A DNA stretch of 64,000 nt. Origin: Blepharisma japonicum. Its lineage: Eukaryota; Ciliophora; Heterotrichea; Heterotrichida; Blepharismidae. Position numbers and translations under genes: made by a program. The notes beneath the pieces are model-generated. The model was given only the letters and a program-made list of their open reading frames with translations. It did no database searches and was not told the DNA's origin. This document shows, in pieces, positions 41,490 through 52,768 of the stretch (positions are counted from its first letter, which is position 1; the number at the start of each line of letters is the position of its first letter). Location of the stretch: positions 744,001 through 808,000 of the forward strand of contig CATKHK010000004.1 of assembly GCA_949751835.1 (NCBI GenBank), given 5' to 3'.

Positions 41490-41561
41490 TCAGAGATAGT
41501 GTAATGGTAGCACAGCTGAGTTCCAAAGCAGCTAATTCAGGTTCAAGTCCTGATCTCTGAC
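41490..41561 (+). tRNA. tRNA-like gene with 4-bp anticodon stem (anticodon UCC or CCA)
   Basis: Perfect 7-bp acceptor (TCAGAGA/TCTCTGA), box A TAGTGTAATGG, a 4-bp D stem, and a T arm TCAGG-TTCAAGT-CCTGA containing box B GGTTCAAGTCC. The anticodon arm is odd: GCTG (41515-41518) pairs with CAGC (41529-41532), leaving ten bases, AGTTCCAAAG, in the loop. If A and G at its ends stack as a mismatch, the loop is 8 nt. The anticodon is then UCC (Gly) at 41522-41524 or CCA (Trp) at 41523-41525. The last base is C, unusual for either identity. It may be functional or a decayed copy. Confidence 0.65.
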
Positions 41562-41749
41562 ATTTTAGTATTTTAAAAATATGTCATAATTGTGCCTTTT
41601 CTAGCCTGATGCTTTTAATTTTACTGAATTTTTAAGAAAACGACTCTTAACTTTATTCAAAAAATCTACAATAAAATATATGGCATAGTTTTTTCTTCAG
41701 AATTATCATTTATCCTTTATTATGGACATTTATAATTATTTCCTCAACA

Positions 41750-42949
41750 ATGATGTTTCTTTATCTCTGCATTTCATTAGCTTTTGCATCCATTTCAATC
41801 GATCTCCACTCAAAATTCTCCAACAAAGAAGAGATGATACAAGACTGAATTATAAGAAAATCCAAACTTTCCCTTAAAGGCTCTTCAACAAAGCTCATAA
41901 ACCCTGACAATGTATTTTCTATTTAGATGATTTATTATGGTGCATTCTCAATAGGGACTCCTCCACAGACCTTTACTTGCCAGATTGACACTGGAAGTCT
42001 AGTTCTTTGGGTTGTAGAAAAAGGCTGCACTCAATGCCATAAATGCAATGACACCTTTAACAGTGCAGCTTCCTCTTCATTTGTTTCAACTAACAAAGCA
42101 GGTGAATTGTTTTACGGAAAAGGCTATGCAAACGGTACAATAGTTTCAGACGTTTTAAGTGCTGGTGATAAAACCTCATTTGCAGTCAACGGCTTTAAAT
42201 TTCTTTTGGTAAATTATGAAGAGGATAACGACAACTTCGAAAGTGATGGACTCATTGGATTTTCTTTAGATAATGCAGAACCAGGGTACATTTCCTTTGT
42301 GACTGCTTTAAAAAATCAAGGCAAAATAGCAAATAGACAATTTGCCTTATATTTGAATTTTGAAGGAGGAGATATTTCTTCAAATCTCATGATAGACGGC
42401 TACGACTTAAAGAAATACTCGACCGATAGCAAGTTTACCTATATTCCAACAGCTACTGATATTAATGGCTATTGGACCGTTTTGTGTAATAAAGTCACAA
42501 TGGATGGCACTCAAATTGATTTTAGCGTTCCAGCTGTTATTGATTCAGGCTCTAGCTTTATAATGGCTCCAGAAGAAATAGTAAGCAAGCTAAGATTGGC
42601 ATTCGAAAGCGAGTATGGATGCTCTATGAATCAAGGAGGAGATTTGATATGCTCTTGCAAGGCGCCGAAAGGGAAAAAATACCTAGATTTGATTTTTGAG
42701 TTAAATGGGAAAACGTTTGAAATAAACCCTGAAGATTATATGATGGAAATTGGTGACGAAAAATGTGCTGTTGCGATTGATGGTAACGGTAATGATGATT
42801 TCTGGATCTTAGGCGACGTTTTTATGAGAAAACATTACATCACCTTTGATATGGACAATAATAGAATCGGCTTTGCAAAGGCAAGGACCAGCTCAGCGTG
42901 GGTTTCTTACTTATGGAAACTCATGATAATTATTACTATAAATTTATAA
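41750..42949 (+). CDS. secreted pepsin-like aspartic protease A
   Basis: 394 residues: exon 1 41750-41911, a 15-nt intron 41912-41926, then exon 2 to TAA. One TGA is read as Trp in exon 1. The signal peptide MMFLYLCISFAFAS precedes a propeptide-like segment of about 40 residues. The mature enzyme opens YYGAFSIGTPPQTF with the first catalytic CQIDTGS and the second VIDSGSSF. The flap Tyr region is not the usual one. The C-terminal end FWILGDVFMRKHYITFDMDNNRIGFAKA is typical of family A1. The last 18 residues are hydrophobic. It converges on a cysteine-rich gene with 3 nt between stops. Confidence 0.93.
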
Positions 42950-42952
42950 TTA

Positions 42953-44131
42953 TTAACTTCATAAAAATAATAAGCTTGATAATGCTAAAAATCCTGCAGC
43001 GTCTACTTTCTCATATGCTTTTTTGGCTGCATAATATTCAGGGTATAATGCAGCCACAATGCACTTGTCAGCTCCTTGCAGGTCTGTAAAATAATCAACA
43101 TACAGTGCATAATAGCTTAAAATCGCATAATCGTCTTTATTTCAATAATTTTGGATGCAGGGCAAAGCAAACCTTCGGCCTGTATTGCAGTTTTGGACCT
43201 CTTTGCTATTAAGCCACTTTTGAAGCTGTTTTCTGTATCTAACAAATTCGGAATCTCCATGGTGCAGTGAGCAGTATCCATAAGCGTCTTCATTAGATCC
43301 ACATTCGCAAGTCCCATTCTGGAAATATCCAGTAGTCTTGTCTACTTGTGAAGGACAGAAATCAAAAGCTTCTGTATTGAAGCACCTCATAGGAGTAGAA
43401 TGCAATGATTTCAGTTCTCCTAAACAAATAGTATCATCATCCTCTGTTACTGCACAGTATCCAGAGCTGCAAAGTCGGCTTTTATTATCTATACAAGCCT
43501 CATCTTTAATTGTCTCACCAGGCTGGATTGACCCATATTCGACGCATAAATTGTAATAAGTATCATTAGGATGCGATATCTGGCAGCCAGCGTTATATAC
43601 ACAACTTGTGTCAGCTTCACAACCAAACTGACCAATTTGAAGCAGAGGGACACATGCTCCGTTGCTTTCTTCTCCTCCTTGGCATCATTCTCCATTTTTG
43701 CACTCATAGTCATAAGTGCAATTGGGATAAGATTTCCCTGGGCTGCAAGTGCCAGTTGTAGTATCACAGCCTGCTGAAAAATCTGGATTGCATTGGGAAT
43801 TTAACTTGCATTTTTCCATAGGCCAGAGCCAATCTTGAGGCACGGGCTGACAAGTAAATAAGTTGGTAGTGGTGTTTTTGGTACAGTAGTCGCCAGATAT
43901 ACAGCTGCTTACGTATACTGTATCATAGTCTACTTGATAAGTAGCGCATTGGTCTTTAGGCACAAGTCCTTTAGAGTCGCATTTAAATTTCTTGCAGCCT
44001 ACAGTTTCTTCTTTTAGAGAATTCAATGGAAAAAGGGTATTATGAAGAGAAAGCTCATGGATTGGGGAAAACTTAGAAAGGACAAGGGCAGGACCGAGGA
44101 GAGCAATTAAGCTGTAGAATAGAATAATCAT
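42953..44131 (-). CDS. secreted cysteine-rich protein A
   Basis: 392 residues, ending at TAA, with TGA codons read as Trp (NGEWCQGG, QNYWNKDD and near the end). A signal peptide (MIILFYSLIALLGPALVLS) is followed by about 30 Cys in loose repeats such as WPMEKCKLNSQCNP, CTYDYECKNGEW, CVYNAGC and CSSGYC. The C-terminal third has CGSNEDAYGYCSLHHGD and a hydrophobic end (FLALSSLLFL) that may be a GPI or membrane signal. I know no named family for it, though disulfide-rich surface proteins of this style are common in ciliates. It is always next to a pepsin-like protease in this window. Confidence 0.85.
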
Positions 44132-44642
44132 TATTTTGGAAATATGGATATAGAAATTATCGATTGTAGATTATTGTAAAAAAGTGGGAAATTTATAAAG
44201 AAAGAGTAGATGGGATTTTATATGTATAATTTAAAAGATTTTTGATTTTCTTAATAATTTGAGCTTAATAGCTTTTTTTAAGAAGTTTATTGCAAGTCTG
44301 TAAATTGGTCTTGCTTTGAAAGCAAGCTGCCAGATATGATCAGCCATTTTGGGTCTAGCAAAATAGAATCGATCTATTTATTGCTTGACATTTTATTATT
44401 TGAATTCAAGCATTCTAAAAAACAAAGAGTTATTTGCTAACTTTATATAATAACCTTTATGTTGCTAAGCCAAAATTCCAGCCCAAGCTCAGATCTCTAG
44501 TTATTTACAGATATAATTAATTAATATTTCATTCCTGTTCTTATCGAATATTTTACCAAAAAATCTACAATAAAACATTCTCTCATTTGACGAAAAATTA
44601 TTGATCATTATTTATAGCCATATTAATATTTTAGCATCTGCA
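44132..44642. other. intergenic region
   Basis: 5' flanks of cysteine-rich gene A and protease B. AT-rich, with a few partial matches to the flank upstream of protease A (near ACAATAAAAT); no gene. Confidence 0.6.
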
Positions 44643-46044
44643 ATGAGGCTGCTTTATCTCCTATTTCCTTTTGTTCTCGCATCTATTTCCATTGATCTTC
44701 ATTCAAAATACTCTAGCAAAGAAGAAATGTTTCAAGGCTGAATATCAAAAAAATCCAAGCGATTTCTTAAAGACCCATCTGCAAAGATTTCAAACATGAA
44801 CAACGTAATTTGCATTTAGCTTCTTTATTATGCTGATATATTTATAGGAACCCCTCCACAGAACTTTACTTGCCAAATTGATACCGGAAGCTTACGTCTT
44901 TGGGTTGACAACAAACACTGCAGTTGATGCCATAAATGCAACAATACTTTCAACCCTGCCGCTTCTTCAACATTTCTTAACACTAATCACTCTGAATATA
45001 CAGCATGATATCTAAATTGTTCTACTATCGAGTATCGAGTTTAGGCCCTTGCTCGGCAGGAGCTACCTTCGCAGTATTGCAAAATGTGAACCGACAAGTA
45101 AGCAGGGAGGCTTTAAGTGTGGAGATTATCCTTAGGAATTACAGTAGGCTTTTTTATAAATTTAATAAAAATAAGAATCTTTTTGGTACAACGGCTGTGA
45201 AATGTTAGGAAATATAGTTCAGGACAATGTTAGAATCGGCGATCAAGCTAATATTGAAGTTGATAAATTTAAGTTTTTTTTAGTATATAATGAAGATGAC
45301 AATGAAGAACCTGAAAGTGACGGAGTCATTGGATTTGCACTGGATAACAGGGATCCAGAGTTCATTTCCTTTGTCACTGCTTTAAAAAATAAAGCAGAAA
45401 TAGAGAACCGACAGTTTGCCTTATATTTGAATTTTGAAGGTGGGGAAATTTCTTCTAATCTGATGATAGATGGTTATGATTTGCAAAAATACTCAACTGA
45501 AAGCAAATTCACGTATATCCCAACAGCTACAAATTTTTACGGCTTTTGGACGCTTTTATGCAATAAAGTTATGCTTGGCGACCTTCTAATGGATTTTGAT
45601 GTTCCAGCTGTGATTGATTCTGGATCAAGTCTAATATTAGGTCCCCAAGTAGTTGTGGGTAACATAACTTTGGAATTTAAAAGTAAGTTTGGTTGTTCAA
45701 CCAACAAAGGGGGAAATTTAGTATGCCCCTGCAAGTCACCGAAAGGAAAAACTTACCCAGATTTGATTTTTGAATTAAATGAGAAGGCATTCCAAATACA
45801 TCCAGAAGATTATATGGCTGAGCTGGGAGATGGAATATGTTATATTGGTATTGAAGTTAATGATATTTTTGATGATGACGATCTTGAGGGGTGATTTTGG
45901 GTTTTAGGGGATGCTTTCTTAAGAAAATATTATACAACTTTTGATATGGATAATCAAAAAATTGGTTTTGCCAAAGCAAAGACTAGTTCAGCATGGATTT
46001 CTTACTTATGGAAATTCATGATAATTATTTCCTTAAATTTATAG
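44643..46044 (+). pseudogene. pepsin-like aspartic protease B, interrupted by a 180-bp insertion
   Basis: Exon 1 44643-44804 and a 15-nt intron 44805-44819 match copy A. The frame then covers [14 protein letters not shown] and IDTGSLRLW and is interrupted after about 44 codons of the second exon by foreign DNA (45006-45190). Beyond it the protein resumes (NGCEMLGNIVQDNVRIG) to the second catalytic VIDSGSSLIL and TAG 46042-46044. Both active-site Asp remain. Either a pseudogene or a gene carrying an unexcised germline segment. Its cysteine-rich partner is reduced to a remnant at 46045-46090. Confidence 0.75.
45006..45190. other. foreign insertion in protease B
   Basis: About 180 bp absent from copies A and C, with stops in all frames that matter and a visibly less AT-rich core (for example GCTCGGCAGGAGCTACC). 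TA dinucleotides occur at both junction regions, compatible with a TA-bounded IES. No transposon ends or RNA family recognised. Confidence 0.55.
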
Positions 46045-46631
46045 TTATTAATCATAAAAATATAATTGGCTTGATAATAATTTTAACTTCATTTTTCCTA
46101 ATTATTATTGAGCATTAACTTATCAATTGCATGGCTGGAAATTACTCATAGTCATAATCGAGCATATAATTCATAAAACATCCATTTTAGTAACATCAAG
46201 AATTTATCCACAATAACTTTTCTGCATTGCATTTAACTAAAATTTTCTTCTAATTGTCAAAAAACAATTCTAAGGCTTTTAAATTGCATGTTTAGCCTAT
46301 TTCTGAAGATATTTATTAATCATTGATTTAATTAAATTTTTTTGATAATTTATTTCTCTTTTCCCCTGCAGCTAACTGTTAAAATACCATACAAAGCTGA
46401 GATAATTAATAGGCAGATTAGTGAATTCTCAAAACAGCTAATTTATATCAAAATCCGATCTTTAAAATTTAATGAGATTTATGATGATCTTTTACTCTGA
46501 TGTATTCAATTTTTCCTTATTTAATCAGTAAATGGTTTTATTCAAAAAATCTATAAAATAAAAATCAATTGCAAAATTTTTGATTCCCAAATAATTACTA
46601 AATTATGGTCATTATAATTATTTAAAATACA
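46045..46631. other. intergenic region with a remnant of a cysteine-rich gene end
   Basis: The first 45 bp (through GGCTTGATAATA) match the 3' ends of cysteine-rich genes A and E, minus strand, directly after the protease stop. The rest is AT-rich with no gene. Confidence 0.55.
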
Positions 46632-47774
46632 ATGATGCTCATTTATCTTTGCATTTCGTTTGTTTTTGCATCTATTTCAATTGATCTTCATTCAAGATTC
46701 TCTAGTAAAGAGGAGATGGTAAAAGACTGAGTATCAAGAAGATCCAATCTTTCCTTTCAAGGATCGTCAACGGGGCTTACAAATATAGACAATGTATTTT
46801 CTACCTAGGCTATTTATTATGGTGAAATATCAATTGGAACCCCACCTCAACCTTTTAAATGCCAAATTGATACTGGAAGCTTGGCGCTTTGGGTTGTAGA
46901 ATTTAATTGCACTGATACTCCTAAAGGTACTCATACTTTTAACCCTGATGCCTCTACTACTTTTGTTCCGACTTATAAACAATTCAGTCAACATTTCAAT
47001 AATACCTATATTAGCGGTGTGCTAGTAAATGATACTATAGCAATTGGCGATGGACCGAAAATTTCAGCCAGCAGCTTTACATTTGCTTTGATTGAAGATG
47101 GTGACTTCAATAGTACCCTTACAGTTGATGGAGTCATTGGGCTTTCACTCGATGATTCATGAAATTATATTTCCCTTCTAACTGCTTTAAAAAAACAAGG
47201 AAAAATAGAAAACCGGCAATTTGCCTTATATTTGAATTTTGAAGGTGGAGAAATTTCTTCCAATCTAATGATAGATGGCTACGACTTAAAGAAATACTCA
47301 ACTGAGAAGAAGTTTACTTACATCCCAACAGCTACAGATCTTAAAGGTTATTGAACACTTTTATGCAATAAAGTTATGCTTGGAGACACTCTAATTGATT
47401 TTAGTGTGCCAGCTGTAATTGATTCAGGATCAAGCTTTATATTAGGTCCCACAAGAGGGCTAAAAAGTATATCTAAAGTTTTTCGTAAACTTGGGTGCTC
47501 AGTAGATAATAATTATAACATTGCTTGTCTTTGCAAGCCACCTGAAGGGAAAGTTTACCCAGATTTGATTTTTGACTTAACTGGAGAAAAATTTGAAATG
47601 AGCCCGGAAGATTATATGGGCAACTCAGGGAATGGACACTGTTTTATTGCTATTGGAATAAATGACGACAACTTCTGGGCATTAGGTGATGTTTTTATGA
47701 GAAAATATTACATAAATTTTGATATGGACAATAAAAATATTGGGTTCGCAAAAGCAAGGAAAACCTCAGATTAA
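46632..47774 (+). CDS. secreted pepsin-like aspartic protease C
   Basis: 375 residues: exon 1 46632-46793, 15-nt intron 46794-46808, exon 2 to TAA. TGA codons at three places are read as Trp (VKDWVSR, DDSWNY, KGYWTL). The signal peptide MMLIYLCISFVFAS, the propeptide, YYGEISIGTPPQPF, both catalytic triplets IDTGS and VIDSGSS, and FWALGDVFMRKYYINFD are all present. It lacks the hydrophobic C-terminal tail of copies A and B. It converges on cysteine-rich gene E (51 nt between stops). Confidence 0.93.
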
Positions 47775-47825
47775 GCATCTTAGCTAAGTAAACTCATTCT
47801 AATTAGCCCTTAAATTTAATTATTG

Positions 47826-48986
47826 TTAGCCATATAAAAAGAATAAGCTTGATAATACTAAAAAGCTTCCAAAATTTACTTTGAAGTATTCTTTCTTAAT
47901 CTCCATATACTGAGGATATATAGCTGAAATAACGCATTTGTCTGCATCTTGCAATGCTGCATAGTTGCTAATATAGCCAGCATAATAGCTTAAAGTTGCA
48001 TAGTCGTCTTTATTCCAAAAATCTTGAGCGCAGGATAAGGCAAACCTTCTGCCTGTATTGCAATTTTTGATAGCTTCACTATTAAGTCATTTTCTTAGTT
48101 GTTTTTTATATTTAACATATAAAGGATCTCCAAAATGTAGGGAGCAGTAGCCATAAGCATTTTCGTTCAATCCACATCTACAAGTTTCATTTTTGTAAAA
48201 CCCAGTAATTTCATCTACTTCTGATGGGCAAAAATTAAAGGCCCCATCTGTAGAGTAGCATCTCATAGGAGGAGATTTCAGTGATTTTAATTCTCCTAAA
48301 CAATAATAGTTGCCATCCCCAGCTTTTGCGCAATATCCGGAGCTGCATAGCATGCTTTGATTATCATCGCACGAGTTATGCCTAATTCTCTCCCCAGGTT
48401 GGATTGACCAATAAGGGACGCACAAGTTATAAAAGCCATCATTATTATCTTCAATCATGCAGCCTGCATTATAAACGCAGCTTGCATCAGACTTGCATCC
48501 AAATTGGCCAATCTCAAGCAAAGGTACACAAGAATAGCTTTGGCACCATTCTCCTTTAGAACACTGATAATTATAAGAACATTCAGGATATTCTTTCCCT
48601 GCGCTGCAGATGCCATTTACACAGCCTGCTGAGTAGCGTGGAATACATTGGGTAGATAATTTACATTTTTCCATAGGCCAGCTATATGATTGAAGAATGG
48701 ACTCGCATTCATATAATTCAGATGTATCGTTAAAAGTGCAATAATTTCCTTCTATGCAATTACCAACATAAACAGTATCATCATCTTCTTGGTAAACAGC
48801 GCATTGATTAGTAGGCACCAATTTTTTAGTAGCACATTTTCATTTCATGCAGCCTACAGTCTCATCATGTTTTTTTGATATCGACAGGATGTTTGTTTCT
48901 TGGAAATTGGATTCCATTGGGACAAATTGAGATAAGACAAGTGTAGGGCTGAGAAGGAGAACAAAATTGAAGGCTCTAATTACCAT
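47826..48986 (-). CDS. secreted cysteine-rich protein E
   Basis: 386 residues from the ATG at 48984-48986, where the signal peptide MVIRAFNFVLLLSPTLVLS begins, to TAA. TGA codons are read as Trp (CMKWKC and LRKWLN). Cys positions track those of gene A: WPMEKCKLSTQCIP, CSYNYQCSKGEWC, CVYNAGC, CSSGYC, NENAYGYCSLHFGD, LSCAQDFWNKDDY, and a hydrophobic end FLVLSSLFFL. It is the partner of protease C. An orphan 3' fragment of this gene is found at 34 kb on the other strand. Confidence 0.85.
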
Positions 48987-49616
48987 TATTGATGAAAAGG
49001 TATGAATATGGATATGATCATTTGTAGATAATGGGTAAGAATGCTTATATGTAAAAGTCAAATTTTTTCGGATGCATAAATTTGAAGATTTTTGAATTTC
49101 TTACTATAGGTAACTTTAATTAATTTCCATGCACCTTCAATTTAGCTTTGTTTACGAGATAAGATCAATAATATTGTATCTATAATTAAATATGAATTTA
49201 AAGTTTGAATTTTATGAAAGTTTAAGCTAATCAGGTAAATTTCTATTATTTATGCTTATTTATATCTTAAATTGCAAATATTCCATTCTATCATTAAAAA
49301 AGTTCATTAATTGTGTGAACCGAGCATTGGCAACGAAAACAAATAGCTAAATAAAATAATTGCTCAGAACTGATCAAATATTGAGTTTAATAAAACTATT
49401 TTAACATGTATTATTTCTTTTACTATTATTCATTTTAAGTTTGATTTTACTTGAGGTTCACTTTTATAGTAAATTATATTAGACAATTATATAAAATCTA
49501 ATTAAACAGTCTGCTAAATTTTTAAAATAATTTGAAGGGGCATAAACAAATAGAAAATAAGAATATTTGCTATGATTGCTATATAATTTCCCCTTTATAT
49601 CACAAAATTTCAAAAA
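48987..49616. other. AT-rich intergenic region between divergent genes
   Basis: 5' flanks of cysteine-rich gene E and the coiled-coil gene. No gene, RNA or repeat that I can support. Confidence 0.65.
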
Positions 49617-51107
49617 ATGGAATTCCGCAGTAGCTACGGAGAATTTAGCCCATCTCGCGCAACACAAAAATCTCTCGGAATAATTAAAGAAGAAGAGGAA
49701 GAAGACGACGAGACCCGTCGCGACCTACACCCTCCTCAGCGTAATGAAGGCAGCAAATCTCCATCTCGATTTATAGCTCATTCTGAAGATGGCCATTCCG
49801 AAAGTGCAGCAGCCGAAGAATCCCCAGTATCAGCTTCATCCTCGTCAAACTCCCCAGTTTTTCGACGTGCAAAGCGATCAAACTCTATCAAAAATTTTGT
49901 CCCTTCTATGGAATTCCCAGTTCTCGTGAGAGGAATTGACATGGATTCTCGAAAAACGTCAAATTTATCCTTCAAAGATGCAGACATTGGATTTCCTTTA
50001 AAAAAGCAAAATAATGAGAAAAATAGGTTTAGGCCACAGAATAAAACAGAAATTGAAGTAATTTCAATACCCAGTTCAAGGAGTATCAAAACGGAAGAAA
50101 ACACGATAAATTTTATTGAAAATGACTCATTTGAAGAAATTTCTGGGGATGAAAAAGGAGTTTCTCAGCAGCTTGAAGAGTCATATGGGATTAATGAAGC
50201 AATACCAGAGCTATTTAATACTGGGAATTTAAAAAGCATGTTTGAAAGGCCATGCAAGCCTGAAGAAATGGTTTTTCTTGCTATTAATGATCAAAATTTG
50301 CAGCTGCCAGAAAATAAAGCTGCCTTTTGAAACAAACTTGGGTATAAAGAGAAAAAGAATGACATGACACTTATGGAAGTCGCGCTAAAAGAATGGGAAA
50401 AATTAGAAAAACAGAAAAATGGCCTATTAAAACAAAATTTCGGGCTAAAAGCAGAATACGAGCATTTATTAAATCTCAAGAAAAAATGTATGGAAGACTA
50501 CAGGACCATCAGAATGGATATAAAATCAGTGCTGAGCAAGATCACTGAACAAAATGTCCAAGGAGTTCTAAGATATGATGAACTAGGAGCCCATCTAGAA
50601 GACGAAAAACTCACTCAAGAAGAATTAATGAATGAAGAAGAAATAATAAAAAATCACTATTTAATGAAGCTAGAAAGGTCAAGAGAATACGAAGAAATGT
50701 GAATGATGAAAATCGAAGACTTAAGATTTGGACTGGTAAATACTATGAGTGAGAGAATAAGATCACAAGCAAAATGTGAAAAAAATCAAATTTTGATAAA
50801 AAAATTAAAAACTGAAGAAGAATTGCAGAGATTCCAAAAAGAACAGATAGAGCTTGGGCTTGAGATGCTAGGAAAAACACTTGAATTTTTTTCTGAGTCG
50901 CAAGAGCATGTTCATTTTAACGTAATTTGTAGTTAGACTGCGTTTTGTGAAGCTTTGAAGAGACTGAGAGAAGCGAGCTTTGAGGCTATTGAAGCTGAAA
51001 AGCAGTTTGAAATGCAAGCAAATACAGATCCAAGAGAGCTCATTCCATATACGAGAGTGTCAGAAACTGGGCCTTCTAAAAAAGCAAACAGAATATCGAT
51101 GCTTTAA
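49617..51107 (+). CDS. coiled-coil protein, one 15-nt intron
   Basis: 491 residues: exon 1 49617-50921, 15-nt intron 50922-50936 (it removes an in-frame TAG), exon 2 to TAA. Two TGA codons are Trp. The N-terminal 230 residues are Ser/Glu-rich and disordered, with possible phosphosites. About residues 245-440 form long coiled coils (KEWEKLEKQKNGLLKQNFGL and onward). The end contains RISML. No motor, kinase or known centrosomal domain is visible. Probably structural; the function is unknown. Confidence 0.72.
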
Positions 51108-51510
51108 GATATTTAATCATGATAATGCTAAAAATTATTTTACAGCCAATCAAGAAGTATCACAAGTTTTCTTATAAATAATACATTAAGCAATGTTTAT
51201 TTTTTAAATAGGCTGAGATATTCCTTTATTAATTCTTTTTATAATGCAGATCTTACTTATTATTAAAAGCGCAGATGCATGCTTAAAATTAAAGAAAAAA
51301 ATGTTTAATAAGAAGCGGGTTCACTTTTTATTAAAGAGTCAGTCACCAATTTGAGTCATAAAGTATTTATCTAGCCAAAATTATTAACTTACTAGAATGC
51401 ATCTTCTATCAAGCAGATATCAATATCCTTAATAAAATTTTTTCTGGTGATTATTTTTAAACCATCTTATTATTTTATTATAATTATCAATTTGGCATTT
51501 CCTGCTTAAA
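51108..51510. other. AT-rich intergenic region
   Basis: Between two same-strand genes. Nothing supportable seen. Confidence 0.65.
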
Positions 51511-51840
51511 ATGAACATGAAAAATGCAAAAACGATGAAACTCCCAACTGTATTCCTAACTTAGCCTAAGCAAATCAAAGAAAGATTAGAAAAAGCAAGG
51601 AAACTGCGGCTACAAACAAAAGGTTGCTTACAAGCATCTCTAGAAAAAGACTCCACAAATAAGTCAACTATTTCTATTACATTAAGCATTGATAATCCAG
51701 CTGAAATATCAATCGAATCTACTCCAAAACACACAAAAGACTCCTCATTTTTTAAACTACTTCTAAAAAGGCTTTGTAAATGGGACTGCTTCTCAAACTC
51801 AAATGAAAATGCAAGATCTGACTTCAAGGCCAGATTTTAG
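51511..51840 (+). CDS. small basic hypothetical protein with one 15-nt intron
   Basis: 104 residues: exon 1 51511-51549 (MNMKNAKTMKLPT), a 15-nt intron 51550-51564 that ends TTAG and would otherwise stop the frame, exon 2 51565-51840 to TAG. It opens with a Lys/Arg/Leu-rich helix (PKQIKERLEKARKLRLQTKG) and ends with a Cys- and Lys-containing stretch. The exact intron match makes the gene credible though it is too short and split for a plain frame search. Unknown function. Confidence 0.5.
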
Positions 51841-52116
51841 CTTTTTTCTAGAATTCTTTTTAAAATTACACATTTAGGATTCTAACTTTTATATATAAGA
51901 AACAATAACACAAAAATTAGTGGATACTATTTACAATGGTCCTAAAAAACAAAATTATAATAAAAAAACTCATAAAATCATGAGATTATTTTTATATAGC
52001 AATATTAATGCATGTTTTTCAGTTTTATGCCAATTTAATTTTTAGAACATTTAGTTTCTTTATTTATTGTGATCAAATTTTGAATTATATTAAGTTTTCT
52101 GCGGCATCTCCGTCCC

Positions 52117-52674
52117 TTAATTACCTAAATGTCCTCCACATACCCACTGATTATCTCTCAGCACGACAGGCTCATTTACATTTCGCCACTGGCATTGGCA
52201 AAAATATGCACAAAAGCCATTAGCATCTGCAAGTGCAGGCTGAAGCATGTCATCTCTTGAATAATTATTTCTGAAAAACAAATAATTACACCCATCTTTC
52301 CAGATTTTATTTTGATACCTCTTGACTGATAAATCGCATTTTGTGCATCTCATTTTATTGCAGCACCTCAAAGAAGCTGAGCTAAAACAAATACCAACTT
52401 CTAAATTGCTTCCGCCTATACAGAGAGGATAACACTTCTGCAGCCTATTTGAGTTTGAAACTGGGATTTGGTAGCTAGGCACATAAGCCGGCTTTTCTGG
52501 CTCAGGAGAGTCAATATCATTTACAAGATCAAGCAAATCGTCAATTTCTCGATGCGAGGATTTATTTTTCTTTGTTTGGACAGCAAGAGGCTGCTGATTT
52601 CGCGTTTGGACTGGCTGAGGATGTTCGTCAATGTCATTAAGTTCATCTAAGAGGTCATCGAGTTTTGATCTCAT
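52117..52674 (-). CDS. CFAP418: CFAP418 (C8orf37-like) cilia-associated protein
   Basis: 185 residues from the ATG at 52672-52674, chosen because MRSKLDDLLDELNDI matches the family start; the frame is open 13 codons further. The C-terminal domain has the CFAP418 signature: CYPLCIGGSNLEVGICFS, RCCNKMRCTKCDLSV, WKDGCNYLFFRNNY, FCQCQWRNVNE and QWVCGGH. The protein is needed in photoreceptor cilia of animals and is conserved in ciliated protists. It lies next to other ciliary genes. All Trp are TGG. Confidence 0.9.
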   Translation of the reverse strand: MRSKLDDLLDELNDIDEHPQPVQTRNQQPLAVQTKKNKSSHREIDDLLDLVNDIDSPEPEKPAYVPSYQIPVSNSNRLQKCYPLCIGGSNLEVGICFSSASLRCCNKMRCTKCDLSVKRYQNKIWKDGCNYLFFRNNYSRDDMLQPALADANGFCAYFCQCQWRNVNEPVVLRDNQWVCGGHLGN

Positions 52675-52768
52675 TTTTAAATTATTGATTTTTTGAATAA
52701 AAGTTTGGCACAATTTTAATAAAAATTAGAATAAAATTAAGAGCAGATTTTTACAATGTGTAAGATAA

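Noticed and set aside
45005-45208. A 67-codon frame within the protease B insertion
   Set aside because: It starts in the protease, crosses both edges out of frame and has no recognisable motif.
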